Shown piece by piece: positions 1-11,715 of a stretch of DNA of 64,000 nucleotides. The notes below the pieces were generated by a model that saw only the letters and a list, made by a program, of their open reading frames with translations, did not search any database and was not told where the DNA came from. The translations under genes and the position numbers were made by a program. Every line of letters starts with the position of its first letter. Within the stretch, counting starts at the first letter, position 1. The stretch comes from Crocodylus rhombifer. Its lineage: Eukaryota; Chordata; Crocodylia; Crocodylidae. The stretch covers positions 1,883,799 to 1,947,798 of the forward strand of contig JAVSML010000029.1 of assembly GCA_038503035.1 (NCBI GenBank). The letters are read 5' to 3'.

Positions 1-1475
1 ATCCTCCATTATTGCAGGGCTCTTGGCACGGCTTTACGAGTGCTCGGGCCAGGTGCCAGGTGATTGAAAGATTGCCAATGTGATCCCCATCTTTAAAAAA
101 GGGAGGAGGGAGGACTGGGGCAACTATAGCCCTGTCAGTCTTACCTCAATCCTAGGGAAACTCTTTGAGAAGATCATCAAGGAGCACATCTATGATGGGC
201 CGGCTTCAGGGATGATGCTCAAGGGCAACCAGCACGGTTTCATTAGGGGCAGGTCTTGTCAGACCAACCTGATTGCCTTTCATGATCAGGTCACAAAATA
301 TTGGATGCAGGTGTCGCCATGGATGTAGTCTTTCTGGACTTCAGCAAGGCCTTTGACACCATCTCCCACCCCATCTTCATTAAAAAACTAGGCGACTGTG
401 GCATTGATGCCTACACAGTCAGATGGATTGCAGATTGGCTGAAGGATCGTATTCAGAGGGTGGTGGTAGATGGGTCATATTCGACCTGGGGGGAAGTGGG
501 CGGCGGAGTCCCCCAGGGCTCGGTCCTCGGGCCCGCGCTATTCAATTTCATTATCAGTGATTTGGACAATGGGGTGAAAAGCACCCTGTTTAAATTATTG
601 ATGATAACAAAATTTGGGGTGAGGTGAGCATGCTAGTAGGGAGGGAAAGACTGCAGAAGACCTGGATAGGTTACAGGGGTGGGCTAACAAAAACAGGGTG
701 CATTTCAATACTGGCAAGTGGAGGGTGCTGCACTTGGGCAGTAGTAATCAGCAGCACACTTATAAGATGGGAAACGCACTTCTTGAAAGCATGGAAGCAG
801 AAAGGGATCTTGGAGTCATTATTGACTCCAGGATGAACATGAGCCAACAATGCAAGGTCACGGTTGGCAGGGCTAACCAGACCTTGTCATGCATCCACAG
901 GTGCATCTCCAGCAGGGACAAGGAGGTGATCCTCCCCCTCTATGCAACACTGGTCAGGCCACAACTGGAGTACTGTGTCCAGTTCTGTGTGGCCCACTTC
1001 AGGAGGGATGTGGACAACACTGAGAGGGTCCAGAGGAGGGCCTCCCGCATGATCCGGGGATAGCAGGTCAGCCCCTGCAATGAGAGACTGCGGGACCTGA
1101 ACCTGTTCAGCCTTCACAATAGACGGCTGATGGGGGACCCTGTCTATAAACTCACTAGGGGGGACCAGAAGGGTTTGGGAGAGACCTTGTTTCCCCTAGC
1201 GCCCCCTGGCATGACAAGGAATAACAGCCGCAAGTTGATGGAGAGTAGGTTTAGATTAGACATCTGTAAGAACTACTTCACTGTCAGGGCAGCTAGGATC
1301 TGGAACCAAGTTCCAAGGGAAGTCGTGCTGGCTCCTACCCTGGGGGTCTTTAAGAAGAGGCTTGATGCCTACCTGGCTGGAGTCATGCGAGCCCAGTTTT
1401 TCTCCTGCCCCGGCGGGGGGTTGGACTTGAAGATCTACAAGGTCCCTTCCGACCCTACTTCTATGATTCTATGTT
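1..1475 (+). mobile_element. CR1 LINE copy, 5' end outside window, ORF2 broken
   Basis: This is the 3' part of a CR1 non-LTR retrotransposon whose ORF2 encodes a reverse transcriptase that copies the element RNA at the insertion site. It already runs in coding sequence at base 1, so it continues upstream of the window. Frames at 80-328, 301-627, 698-1063 and 1130-1400 follow one another through RT motifs: a VFLDFSKAFD-like box near 330 and [10 protein letters not shown] near 510. The Asp-Asp active-site region near 595 is shifted out of frame by a small deletion, and a TAG stop interrupts the tail near 1062. The 3' UTR ends with CCTTCCGACCCTACTTC and a TCTATGATTCTATG tail at 1460-1475. It is a dead copy. 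Confidence 0.93.
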
Positions 1476-2553
1476 CTTGTGGGAGGCATAAGTCTCTTGG
1501 GTATGCACAAGTAGGCCCTTGCCTCCAATCAAAAGCGGGGATAAGTTTGCCTGTTATGGTAAAGAATTTATAAGGAGAAAATGGGGGAGAAATTGTGCCT
1601 CCTTCAGTGCCATTTAACTTCATGAACTAAGGAGTTCCAGGTTTCCTTTTAAACCTGTTAGACCCTGTGATAGCTCTCATTAGCACCAGAGCTGTAGTTC
1701 AGAGTGTACTTTGACTAATGCTTTTCTTGGTCTCCTTTTTTCTCAAGTTTCTCCCTCTATACTGGCTTCTCCCCTAAATTTTGAGTGTAAAGGATTGAAT
1801 GGGTAGATTAGGAAAGTAAATTGCCGTTCAGAGACGGAGAATAGGAAAGAGTGCTTCTGAATAGATCTGTGCCTGTGTTGCCCAGCTTCCCTCTCAACAG
1901 TAAACTGTAACTGGCAACTGGCTAGTTGCCTTCAAATCTTTCTTTTCTTGAAAAAATAATGGTTTCGTTTCTCAACAGAAACTAAAACCCATCTCTCCAG
2001 TGGGAGTCAATTCGATTTGCAGGTGCCGAGCTCCCATCAATCAGGCTGTAATTTACTCACTAAGGGGGTACTTAATGCTTGTAAACTAGTAAAAGATCCT
2101 GGAATCCAATTCAAGAGCAACTGAAAATTGAAAACGGTTAGTCCACAAGTTGTTAGGAAGAAAACAGCAGAACTGGGAAGTCTCAGTCAGATGCTTCATT
2201 TTTTTTTCTAATGATCCCCACTTGCACAATGCTTTTCACCCAAGGAATAATTCTGTTAAAAAAAGGGAACAATGCTGATGAACTACTTTGTAAGGGATTC
2301 CCAACAAGGAAGTGGTGGCAGTGTGTTTGTCACACTAAAATGTTGGTGCTTTGGGAAGGGATTCATGTTTTTTGGACTGGAAGGTAATTAATTCCTGGGA
2401 TTCCTGGTGACCCTGAGGAATCATGGGCTTGATTAAGCTCTTAAGCACATGTGATATTCTCACCAGTCAACATTTTTGGAAGCCCATTAGCACTAGAACT
2501 GTGCTTCACTGTGTACTTTGGTTAATGTTGAGCCACCATTCCTCCCCAGGGTT
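1476..2553. other. Spacer between two CR1 copies, no gene seen
   Basis: About 1.1 kb of moderately AT-rich sequence lies between a plus-strand and a minus-strand CR1. I see no open frame of note. The one structured element is a direct repeat of about 43 bases, at 1678-1720 and again at 2486-2528, roughly 81 percent identical by eye. The two repeats have no other matching flanks that I can align, so they may be pieces of an unrecognised interspersed repeat. Confidence 0.6.
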
Positions 2554-3480
2554 ATCATAGGATCATAGAAGTAGGGTCAGAAGGGACCTTGTAGATCTTC
2601 AAGTCCGAACCCCCGCCTGGGCGGGAGAAAAGACTGGACTCAAATGAGTCCAGCCAGGTAGCCATCAAGCCTTGTCTTAAAGCTCCCCAGGGTAGGAGCC
2701 AGCACCACTTCCCCAGGAAGTTGGTTCCAGATCCTAGCCGCCCTAACTGTGAAGCAGTTCTTGTGGATGTCTAATCTAAACCTACTCTCTAATAACTTGT
2801 GTTCATTGTTCCTTGTCATGCCAGGGGGTGCTAGGGGAAACAGCATCTCCCCTAAACCCTTCTGGTCCCCCCTAGTGAGTTTATAGACAGTCACCAGTTC
2901 CCCCCTCAGCCTTCTCTTGTGAAGGCTGAACAGGATTAGGTCTCTCATTGTAGGGTCTGCCCTGCTGTCCCCAGATCATGCAGGTGGCCCTCCTCTGGAC
3001 CCTTTCAATGTTGTCCACATCCCTCCTGAAATGGGGTGCACAGAACTGGACACAATACTCCAGCTGTGGCCTGACCAGCGTCGCACAGAGGGGGAGGATC
3101 ACCTCCCTGGTTCTACTTGAGATGCACCTGTGAATGCACAAGGTGCGGTTAGCCCTGCCAACCGTGACCTCGCATTGTTGGCCCATGTTCATCCTGGAGT
3201 CAATAATGACTCCAAGGTCCCTTTCTGCCTCCGTGCTCTCAAGAAGGGAGTTTCCCATTCTATAAGTGTGCTGCTGGTTTCTACTGCCTAAGTGCAGCAC
3301 CCTGCACTTCTCAGTATTGAAACGCATCCTGTTTATGTCAGCCCACTCCTTTAACCTATCCAGATCTTGCTGCAATCTTTCCCTCCCTACTAGCGTGCTC
3401 ACCTCACCCCAAATTTTGGTATCATCAGCAAATTTAAACAGGTTGCATTTCACCCCGTCGTCCAAATTGCTGATGAAGAA
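2554..3480 (-). mobile_element. CR1 LINE copy, 5'-truncated
   Basis: This is a minus-strand CR1 3' fragment. On the plus strand it starts with the tail TCATAGGATCATAGAAG and the conserved AGGGTCAGAAGGGACC block. The minus-strand frame 3465-2881 (194 codons) starts just before the RT active site, which reads FADD, and runs into the CR1 C-terminal region with an LEYCVQFCAPHFRRDV motif. The coding sense then shifts frame into 2948-2640, which ends with the terminal KTRLDGYLAG block. Homology stops near 3480, so the element is 5'-truncated just upstream of FADD, as is usual for CR1. It has at least one frameshift. Confidence 0.93.
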
Positions 3481-6400
3481 ATATTATATTTCTTATATAT
3501 GTCATGACTTGGGGCTCTCAGTAAACTTTGGTCTCTAGAAATAAGTTATTTTCCTCTCAGGAGAGAAGTAAGTGGACACAGATACTGGATTAATAAACTA
3601 TTCTAGGTAGAGTTCCTTCAGGAATTACTTTTCACAGAGATAAACATTAAATATATAGCACCTTTGAACTATGATTTATGTTAGATAAATAGAAAACACT
3701 ACAATGCATAGATGGTTGATCCTGAGAACCAGCCAGGGTTCTCAGGATCAACTTTTTGTAGTTCACAATTGGCAGAGGCTCCACCATTTCTTTTCCAGCT
3801 GTTTTAAATACAGATCTCTGATGCATTAGCTGATAACACCTGCACTGATAAGCATGTCACGCCATCAGAGTTATTGGCATTGATCGAAATGGGTAGATAG
3901 AAGAAGTATGGGTGAGGGAGAGGGAATAATATCTGGATATAAAAGGTGGAGACCATGGGGGATGGGAAAAGAAAGACAGGAAAACCAAACAAGTCAAGGA
4001 GAAAGAAAGAGAACCAAAGGGAAAGAATAAGAGTGGAGAATAAGGAGAGAAGGTGGTGCAAATGATAAATGAAAGAACTGAAATAAAATATGAGCCAGAA
4101 ACAGGAGTCACTGTGGAACATGAATTTTAAAATCCTCTAGCAACTTTGTCAATTTTCCCAAGAGACACTTGTGAAGGAGCTGCTGCCTAATTGAAATTAC
4201 ATTCTTCCCAGCTCTGAAGTAGTATTCTTCAAAGGTCTGTTCTATTAGGAAGATTAGAAGAAGGCTTCAAAAGCCCATAATTCCTTGGGAGAATGCCTAT
4301 AAAGTCCAAATGCTAATGATACTCTGAATCTGTTTGCTAAATAGAGACCAGGAAGATTGCTCAGCTATTGCTTAGCAAATGAGATTTCCACAGAAGACTC
4401 AGCAGATGAGCCTGGAGTTCTTCCTGCAACACTCAAGTTACAGCCCAGAGCAATGCCTCAACATACTGCTAGAAGAACATTCTTGCCATATGAAGCTCTA
4501 CTTTTTGTGTCCGCCATGCGACTACAGACAAGTGGCAAGGAATTGCATTTCAGACTTTAGAACAAATAACTTGGCTTCAGAATGAGGATGGGGGGTTTAT
4601 CTCTCTCTCTGACGAATTCATTCTGATATTGTCATATTAAGGCTACCAGAATGAGCAATCACTGCTTTCTTAGGAAAGAGAAGGTAATTTATCTTATCTT
4701 CTATTGAATAGTGGACAGAGAGCTTGGAGGTGGGAAATCTGAGGCGTGTGCCACTGCTCTGAAGGTGAACATAGCAGAAATTGGTGTGTTTCAGGGGCAT
4801 GGGATATGATGGCTAGCCTGACAGGGATCCATGAAAAATAACAATTGGCATTTCTGAAGTGTATAGGAGTTACTGGGAATAACTAGTTCCCTAGTTTGTG
4901 CAGGAATGTGGCCAACCTTATGTACTAGATTGCACAATAGAAAGGAGTACTAACTAATGGGAAGCTGTAGTAGATCATTATTGTAGGACACTGGATGCAT
5001 AAGAAAGTACATGATGCCAGAATTTCCGAACCCTCCAAGGGAAAGCAGAAAGGGATTTTTGTCATTTCCTGCAGTGTTGATCCTAATCTCATCTCCGTCT
5101 TGACTGTTGACCCAGGTGATCCTCCCTATACACTTCCACATTAACCATTGAAATTATTTCCAGACACCAAAAACCTGGTGACACATTCAGTAATATGCTT
5201 GGCAGGTGCAAGATGAGGGTGGACTGTGGGTTTTTTCTGTGTCTGAAAGTTAGTAGGTAGAGGTATCTTTTAACTTGTAATATTAAGTGACTAATGTGCC
5301 CACTACAATATGTTCCGGATGCATTTTGCATAACATATTTGAAAGCAAAGCTGAAGTCTTTCATAAGTCATACAGTGAGATGTTAGCCAGTTCTGGAAAA
5401 ATTAGGACACAGTCATACAAATCAACTGTTGCATGAGGCTGCTGTTTATTAATTCAAGCTGTCCTTCACATACTGCCCTCATTAGAAATGATCTGTGCAC
5501 AAACTTTCCATCTAAAGGTCAAGTAGGAATGGGCCAGAGAACAGTATCTCTTGTGTTTTATGTTAGCATCAGTGCTAATGATAGGCTTTTCCCTTGTGCA
5601 TGACAATAATCATTGATAATTATCAACTACTTTGATTTGTATGATGAGCAAGATTATAGAGGAAGGAGTAGATTCTGCATGGAACAGTAACTGCTGTCAG
5701 CTGGTGCTTTGAAATGCCTTTAAGTGATTTAGATGGGAGCTTAAGTCTTTTACTGATGGCTCTGTAACTTCTTTTTTCTCTTACTTTAATATAAGCTGCA
5801 TTGGTTTAGGGAGAGAGTTTATGGTAGAAAGGACCGTTGTGGTTACATGAACATACATTAAGATGGATGTACAAATGACAGAACATTTTTCCTTCTTAAA
5901 ATAGTTTTATTAAGGGATTAGGACAAGACCACATGTGTGTAGTGGTGAAGGGGAAGATAAGGGCAACATCTGTTTAATATGAGGTTTCTTGTACCTTCCT
6001 TCCTGGCAGTGACCAGCCACAAAGAGTATGCTTGCTAGTCTAGACAGAACTTGGCTCTTAGCCATTATGACAATTCCTATGTTAAATAAAATCACATTCT
6101 CTAAAATATCCAAACAAGAGAACAGGTCTATGAAGCGCTATTGCAATCTGTAACTGGGGGCCCCTACCCCGCTACTATTTAAGTGGAAAGACTTCAGCAT
6201 TGTAAAGCTGTCCACTGCAGCAGAGTTGACAGGGCTGCTGATGTAAAATATCTGTGCCTTGGTGTGGAAGGGAAAGTCAGGTGACCAGAGTGGGTGGAGA
6301 TAAGAACTATGAGCCCGGTACCTGGGCTGAGGGTTTACTTTGGTTTAGGACACAGAGGAAAAATAAGTTTCACTGGAAAATGCTACAAGCCTGGCCTTGC

Positions 6401-6983
6401 CAGCCATGGGGAAGGAGTCCTCTACAGTGAGAGATGATATAGCTAACTAACCTATATGGACTCTTTGGTGGTCTAATTGGCTCAGATGGACTGAGGTAGG
6501 GCCAACAGGCCAGTGTCCAGCTAGTCCTAATCAAGCCTTAGACTACTTCAGGAGCTGAGCAAGCCTGGGAGGCCAATAGGTGGCTGCTGGTGGGTTCTCC
6601 AGAATGAATGCTGAGTGGCCCAGGGAAGACACCCTATGGTTTGGGGGAAAAGCACCTATGCTGCTCCTTCAGCAACTGAGGACAGCCTCCTAATTTTAAA
6701 AAAACAAAATACATCAAAGGAAGCTGAAAGCAGATCACAGACTTGGGGGCACAGCAGGTAGGTCTGGCTGCCAGAGGGCATCAGTTCTGGCTTCATAGGG
6801 CTGAATCTGCTACATGATTATATGCCTTTATTTTTACCTTTATTGACGGATGCAAGGGAGGTAGAGACATTTGGTGATATCAGTGGTTAGTATTGTCTTG
6901 ATTGACAGTTGTACTGTACATAAATGCAGCAGTCAATTGATGGATCAGTGTTGCACTCTCTTTCCCTGAGCCCTTTCGGTATG
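3481..6983. other. Unclassified AT-rich sequence with a purine tract
   Basis: About 3.5 kb where I recognise neither a gene nor a repeat family. Open frames are short (at most about 105 codons) and low in complexity. The longest, on the minus strand at 3804-4121, is simply the complement of a purine-rich tract at about 3885-4095 and gives a Phe/Ser/Leu-rich translation. A short self-complementary stretch containing GAACCAGCCAGGGTTCTCAG lies near 3725-3747. Decayed repeats too old to see by eye may be present. Confidence 0.5.
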
Positions 6984-7280
6984 GTGCATAACTTTTTAGA
7001 TCATCATGCTCAAAAAATAGTTATCGGTGACTCAATGTCTAGTTGGGAGGAGGTCTCAAGTGGGGTTTCCCAGGGCTCTGTTCTAATTCCAGTACTGCTT
7101 GATACCTTGAATGGTTTGAAAGATGAGATGGAACACACAGTTAGCAAATTTGCAGATAACTCCACTCAGATGCAGACACTTTGGAGGACAGGATCACGAT
7201 TCAACAAGACTGTCACAAACCAGAAAAATAGTCTGGAAAGAAACTGGAAAAATATCACAGTAATTGGAGACTGAGGGTAG
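6984..7280 (+). mobile_element. Decayed CR1-type LINE fragment
   Basis: The frame 6924-7274 contains a recognisable but degraded RT segment: SSWEEVSSGVSQGSVLIPVL (compare [10 protein letters not shown] in better copies), then a DEMEHTVSKFADNS segment where the active-site pair FADD has become FADN. Both flanks lose homology quickly. This is an older fragment than the other CR1 copies in the window. The GLKDEMEHTVSKF wording is closest to the 30.2-31.6 kb CR1 copy, so both may belong to the same older subfamily. Confidence 0.75.
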
Positions 7281-8440
7281 GAGTGTCAGGAATAAGTGAT
7301 GTGACTCTGTAGAGAGAGGTTAGAAGTTCACTCCTTGGGACTTTACAAAGCAGGAGATGGACAACAGGGTGCAAGTTTCTAAAGAAAGGCTCTTGAATAC
7401 AGCATTCAGATCTATCTAAAAATGAGAAGTATTTAGTTTAAGTCAGGCAGCAGGTAGGACAGGGTAGAAACATAGTTCAAAGAGGCATGAAATTTTGTAG
7501 GCAATAACCTACAAGAAAGCAGGTTGTTGCCTAAGAAAGCTCATGCCTCTCAGAGCCAGTTCTTCTGTAAAGTAGTACCTTGCCCTGCCTTCTGCTATCC
7601 ATCTAAAAATGTATCTTTTCTGCTATCTTGCATTGCCAAAAGGCACAGAAAGTATTAATCTGAAATGTGAAACCAGGCTGAAGGCCCAGAGCCATACTAA
7701 AATAGCAGCACTATTTTATTTTCCAGCTAGGCAATTACACCTCTGAGCCAATGAGAGGGAGGAGCATGGAATACCACTTGGAAATGATTTCCTGCATGCC
7801 CCCAAACTGGTTTTTTTCAGAGAGGTTTTCCATGCAAGGGAGTCAGTACTTAACTCCAAATAGGAACTGGAATATGCCGTTCTTCACTATGCAAGGAAAG
7901 CGTTGTTTCATAACTTCATCAAGGATCATTTTAAAAGAAAAAAAAGAGTTGGGGGTATTTAAAAAAAGGGGGGGGGGGGGGACAAGGATGAAAGGGAGCA
8001 GAGATGGGAGGGGCCTGAGGCAGACTTAATGGTGTAAAATATGGGGCCATGTTCACTAGTATGTCCCAGCTGCTTTGTCTCACCACAGTGGCATAAAGCA
8101 GCAAGCACATACCAAGTAATCTGACAGGTAAACACAGTGTTACTCTTTTTCTTTCATATAAAAATAACGATCCGTGTTATTCAGAGAGGATACCCAAAGC
8201 CAGGTTCTCTTAAGTCTTATGGTTTCTAGAATAAACCATTGTTTAAAAGAATAGTCCTGTGACTTTTTTCCCTCTTTCCTTTCTTTCTCTAGTACCTTCT
8301 TTTTTTTCCTCTTCTATTTACTCTCTCTCTTCATTCAGTTGCCAGTACTCTCTTCTTCAAGTCTTCCACTCCACTCCCTGGTCTTGCTTATCTTTCCTTA
8401 ATAGCTTATCTGTTCTGGCCCTGTGGGCTAGATGAGTAGC
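7281..8440. other. Unclassified sequence with a poly-G run
   Basis: No gene or repeat family recognised apart from the small hairpin at 7498-7533. A run of 15 G lies at 7967-7981, immediately after an A-rich stretch, followed by a pyrimidine-rich stretch at about 8265-8340. The frame 7751-8029 runs through the homopolymers and has no protein-like features. Confidence 0.5.
7498..7533. repeat. Short hairpin-forming inverted repeat
   Basis: TAGGCAATAACCT at 7498-7510 is followed 10 bases later by AGGTTGTTGCCTA at 7521-7533. The arms pair at 12 of 13 positions. No terminal or duplication signature links it to a transposon, so its origin is unclear. Confidence 0.6.
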
Positions 8441-8765
8441 TGGGGTTGGCCCACAGGCCAGATCCTATGTGCAGCCAGCATGTTTTGGCCCAGCCCTGCA
8501 CACCCAAATCGAGCTGCATTCCAGCCTGGCCCTGGACACTGGAATCCAGATGTGTTCTAGCCTGGTCCCATGTGCTGGCATGATCTCATTTCCTGGGCCA
8601 TGTTATCTATCCTGCAGTCCTACCCATGGATACAGAAATTTGGCAGCAGGAGAACAGCAATTAACGGTGCAACTGCTACCCTGCCACCAAACTCTCAGAC
8701 CCTTGGAGAGCCCTGTGGGTAGGCTGTAGGGGCTAGATCTGGCCTACGGGCCAGGTATTGAGCCT
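8440..8765. mobile_element. hAT-like nonautonomous DNA transposon remnant (tentative)
   Basis: TGGCCCACAGGCCAGATCC at 8447-8465 is matched in inverted orientation by CTAGATCTGGCCTACGGGCC at 8733-8752. Paired GGCC-rich subterminal motifs of this kind are common in Charlie-like hAT elements. The interior repeats phrases such as CAGCCTGGCCCTGGACACTGG and TAGCCTGGTCCCATGTGCTGG, suggesting internal duplication. I could not define exact termini or an 8-bp target duplication, so the class is a suggestion. Confidence 0.45.
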
Positions 8766-10158
8766 TTCCTGTTTTAGGGCTTAATTTTGTTGCTTATCAC
8801 CATGTGATCTCAATAACTTATGTGTAAAACTGCTACCAAAGTCACCAGCAGATTTCTTCTAGTCTCTGATACTTCTTTCCTTTTGGTTAAAATTTTTTTG
8901 GTTGGGGTAGAGCTTTGGGTGATCTCTTAGGGTTTTTTTGGTAAAAGGAAATATTGGTATTGGTATTTTTATGGCAAAAAGGTGTTGCAGCATTTGCTAA
9001 TGTCTGGACTGTCCTTCTCTTATTCCAAGTCTGTTTCCTGCACAGCTTCCTTTAGACTGTGAAGGCTTTCTCCCAGTTCTGCTGAGCTTCTTCCTAACAC
9101 TGTTCCAAAGACACTCAGCAGCTGTTGTGATTCATGGATTAAAATTCAGTCTTTGTACCTAAGGTAGGTTCCATTGGCTACTTTGAAAATGACTGTCTTT
9201 AAACGGTCATCAGAGATGGACTGGAAGTCAGTAGAGGGGTGTGAGCATGCATTTTATGACTCAGAATACACTATGTTGAGAGGGCAGCAGCATTCTGTAA
9301 AGGAGCATTTGTGTCATTTTCACACTTGGCTTCACACTTGGCTCAAGCCCGACGTTGAGTAGTGGATGGTCAGGTCCTCATCTAGGAAGAAGGACAAAAA
9401 CTTGGAGATGTTCTCGTGTCATCCTGTTGGTCAAGCTAGAACATGCTGACCTGAACCCTTAAACAAGATTTGGTGTCCTAAGACTGACTATGGATCAAAA
9501 ACACAAGGGCATCCTTATTTGTTGACTAGTGGCATGTGTTAGATCCAGGTACACATTCAGCCATGATAGTTTTCCTATAAGATTGAAATGAATGAATAGC
9601 TTATCCAACTTTTTCCATCTGGTCACCTGCTTTTGTATACATGAATCTGGCTTTTAATGGCTAAGCAGAGGAAAAGCTATTATCTTTCCACTGTTGTTTT
9701 TACTGTGCATTTCCACCACTGACACAGAGCTTAGTTAGCTCATAGGGATTGAAGAACTTTGGCTTTGACAATGGGAGTCAGAAACTAGCATAATAATACC
9801 TCTCATTGCATCAGGGAGCCTTCTGATTTAATAAGTATTTTCCAACACCAGGCATTTAGGAAATCCATGTGTTTATACAGGTATAACAATTAATGTTAAG
9901 GTCACAAAGCAAACAGTAAAGAAACTCCAGTTAATGGTGAACACCATCCACTAAAGAATACATACCCAGTGAACCTATAATGCATGCTGGCACCTTATTT
10001 AGCAATCAGACCACTAGGTGCCTTTCTAAACTGTAGGAAACTATAATCATATTTCTCACACCAAAATGTAGACTGCAAGGCAGTGAACTGTCCTCAGTTC
10101 AAGAGCAGAGTCCCCAGGTAGTGTGAAGAGATGGAGATGGAGCATAGTGCATTACTGT
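8766..10158. other. Unclassified sequence, nothing recognised
   Basis: About 1.4 kb with no credible open frame. I recognise no repeat family here. A short direct duplication (TTCACACTTGGC twice) occurs near 9320-9345. It is too small to interpret. Confidence 0.5.
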
Positions 10159-11715
10159 GGGTGTGTCTACACATCCAGTTACAGCACCTGATAAACTGTG
10201 GAGCTTATTGCTCTAGAGTTAATTGCTTCTGGGTGCCTGGGAGTGCCATAAGCTCCACAGTTTATTCAGGTGCAGCATGTAGAGCCTGGGTGGAGCAGCC
10301 CCAGCTGGCAGGGGGTCCTGGAGTCAGCCTGCCAGCCTAGGGCTGCTCCCCCTTAACTCACTGTGCTGTTGAGGAGTTGGCTGGGGCACAAGGGAGCTTC
10401 AGTGCAAGGCTAGCCAGCAGGCAGCCCCTGCACTGAAGCACCCTTGTGCCACAGCCAGCGAGACAGCATCTACATGTGCATTGCTGTGGAGTTTTTTACT
10501 TTGCCTGGGTGGAGCCAATTCATAGTAGTTTCACAGTAGCTAGGGTCAGGAAGGGCCTGAACAGATCATCTAGCCTGAACCCCTGCCACAGGCAGGAATG
10601 AATGCTGGGTTCACAAGACCCCAGACAGGTGATCATCCAACCTCCTCTTGAATTTGCTCAAGGTAGGGGTGAGGACCATTTCTCTGGGAAGCTGGTTCCA
10701 GATTTTGGCCACCCTAACTGTAACATATTGCCTTCTGATCTCTAACCTAAACCTAATCTCCATCATCTTATTACCATTGTTCCTCGTCACCCCAGGTGGT
10801 GCTGGGGAGAAAAGGGCTCTACCTGTTTGCTGTTGATCTCCCCTGATGAGTTTGTAAGCAGCCACCAGGTCCCCCCTCAGCCTCCTCTTGCTGAGGCTGA
10901 ACAGGTTCAGGTCCCTCAGTCTCTCCTTATAGGGCCTGTCTTGCTGCCCTCTCACCAAGCGGGTGGCCCTCCTCTGAACCCTCTCCAGGCTGGCCACATC
11001 CCTTCTGAAGTGCAGCGCCCAGTACTGGACGCAGTACTCCAACTGCCAAGTCGCATAGAGGGGGAGTATCACCTGTCTGGACCAGCTTGAGATGCACCTT
11101 TGGATGCATGACAAGGTATGGCTGGCCTTGCTGGCTGCGGGCTGGCATTGGCGGCTCATGTTCATCCTGGAGTCAATAATAACTCCAAGATCCCGTTCCA
11201 CCTCGGTGCTTTTAAGAGGGGAACTCCCCAGCCTGTATGTATGCTGTGGATTCCTTCTCCCAAGGTGCAGCATCCTGCAATTTGTCTACATTGAACCCCA
11301 TCCTATTCTCATCTGCCCGCTTTTGTAGTCTGTCTAAATCTAGTTGCAGCCTCTCTCTCCCTTCAAGTGTGTCCACTTCGCCCCACATCTTAGTGTCACC
11401 AGCAAACTTGGACAGCGTGCTTTCCACCCCTCATCCAAGTTGCTGATGAAGATGTTAAACAGTGCGGGCCCGAGGACCGAGCCCTGGGGTACCCCACTGC
11501 TCACATCTTGCCAGGTTGAGTACAGCCCGTCCACCACTACTCTCTGGGTGCGCCCCATCAGCCAATTTTTTACCTATCCAACTGTGCAGGCATCAATGCC
11601 ACAGTCACTTAATTATTTTACTCCAGTTTAAGAGAGGCGCGTGTGTAGATGCTAAGAAAGTTACTGTGCAGCTAATTAATCAGTTGTGCAGTAAATGTTT
11701 TGTGTAGATGTGCCC
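10159..11715. mobile_element. Palindromic DNA transposon interrupted by CR1
   Basis: The left terminus GGGTGTGTCTACACA at 10159 and the right terminus TGTGTAGATGTGCCC at 11701-11715 are imperfect terminal inverted repeats sharing a TCTACACA core. The left half is full of hairpins: 10183-10210 pairs with 10248-10274 (TAAACTGTGGAGCTTAT core), 10288-10308 with 10330-10350, and 10385-10406 with 10429-10450. No transposase frame is present, so it is nonautonomous. A CR1 copy occupies 10521-11608, and the remaining transposon part resumes at 11609. The right end (CAGTAA then GTGTAGA) resembles the end of the element at 34951-35189. A clean target-site duplication is not visible. Confidence 0.7.
10521..11608 (-). 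mobile_element. CR1 LINE copy nested in a DNA transposon
   Basis: The minus-strand CR1 tail ATTCATAGTAGTTTCACAG is followed by CTAGGGTCAGGAAGGGCCTG. Coding sense runs from 11608 down to 10611 through three frames: 11558-11340 ([12 protein letters not shown], then [14 protein letters not shown]), 11427-11212 (active-site box FAGD instead of FADD, so one catalytic Asp is lost), and 11273-10611 (220 codons, the C-terminal CR1 region with YCVQYWALHFRRDV and a final FKRRLDDHLSGVL block). At least two frameshifts make it inactive. It starts at the CATTGATGCC region of CR1 and is therefore 5'-truncated. Confidence 0.92.

Noticed and set aside
3930..3950. TATA-like CTGGATATAAAAGG as a promoter
   Set aside because: It lies in a purine-rich tract with no downstream gene and no accompanying promoter elements.
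7967..7981. 15-base homopolymers at 7967, 18340 and 18650 as functional elements
   Set aside because: Isolated G or C runs of this length are more likely slippage products or assembly artefacts than sites with a role.
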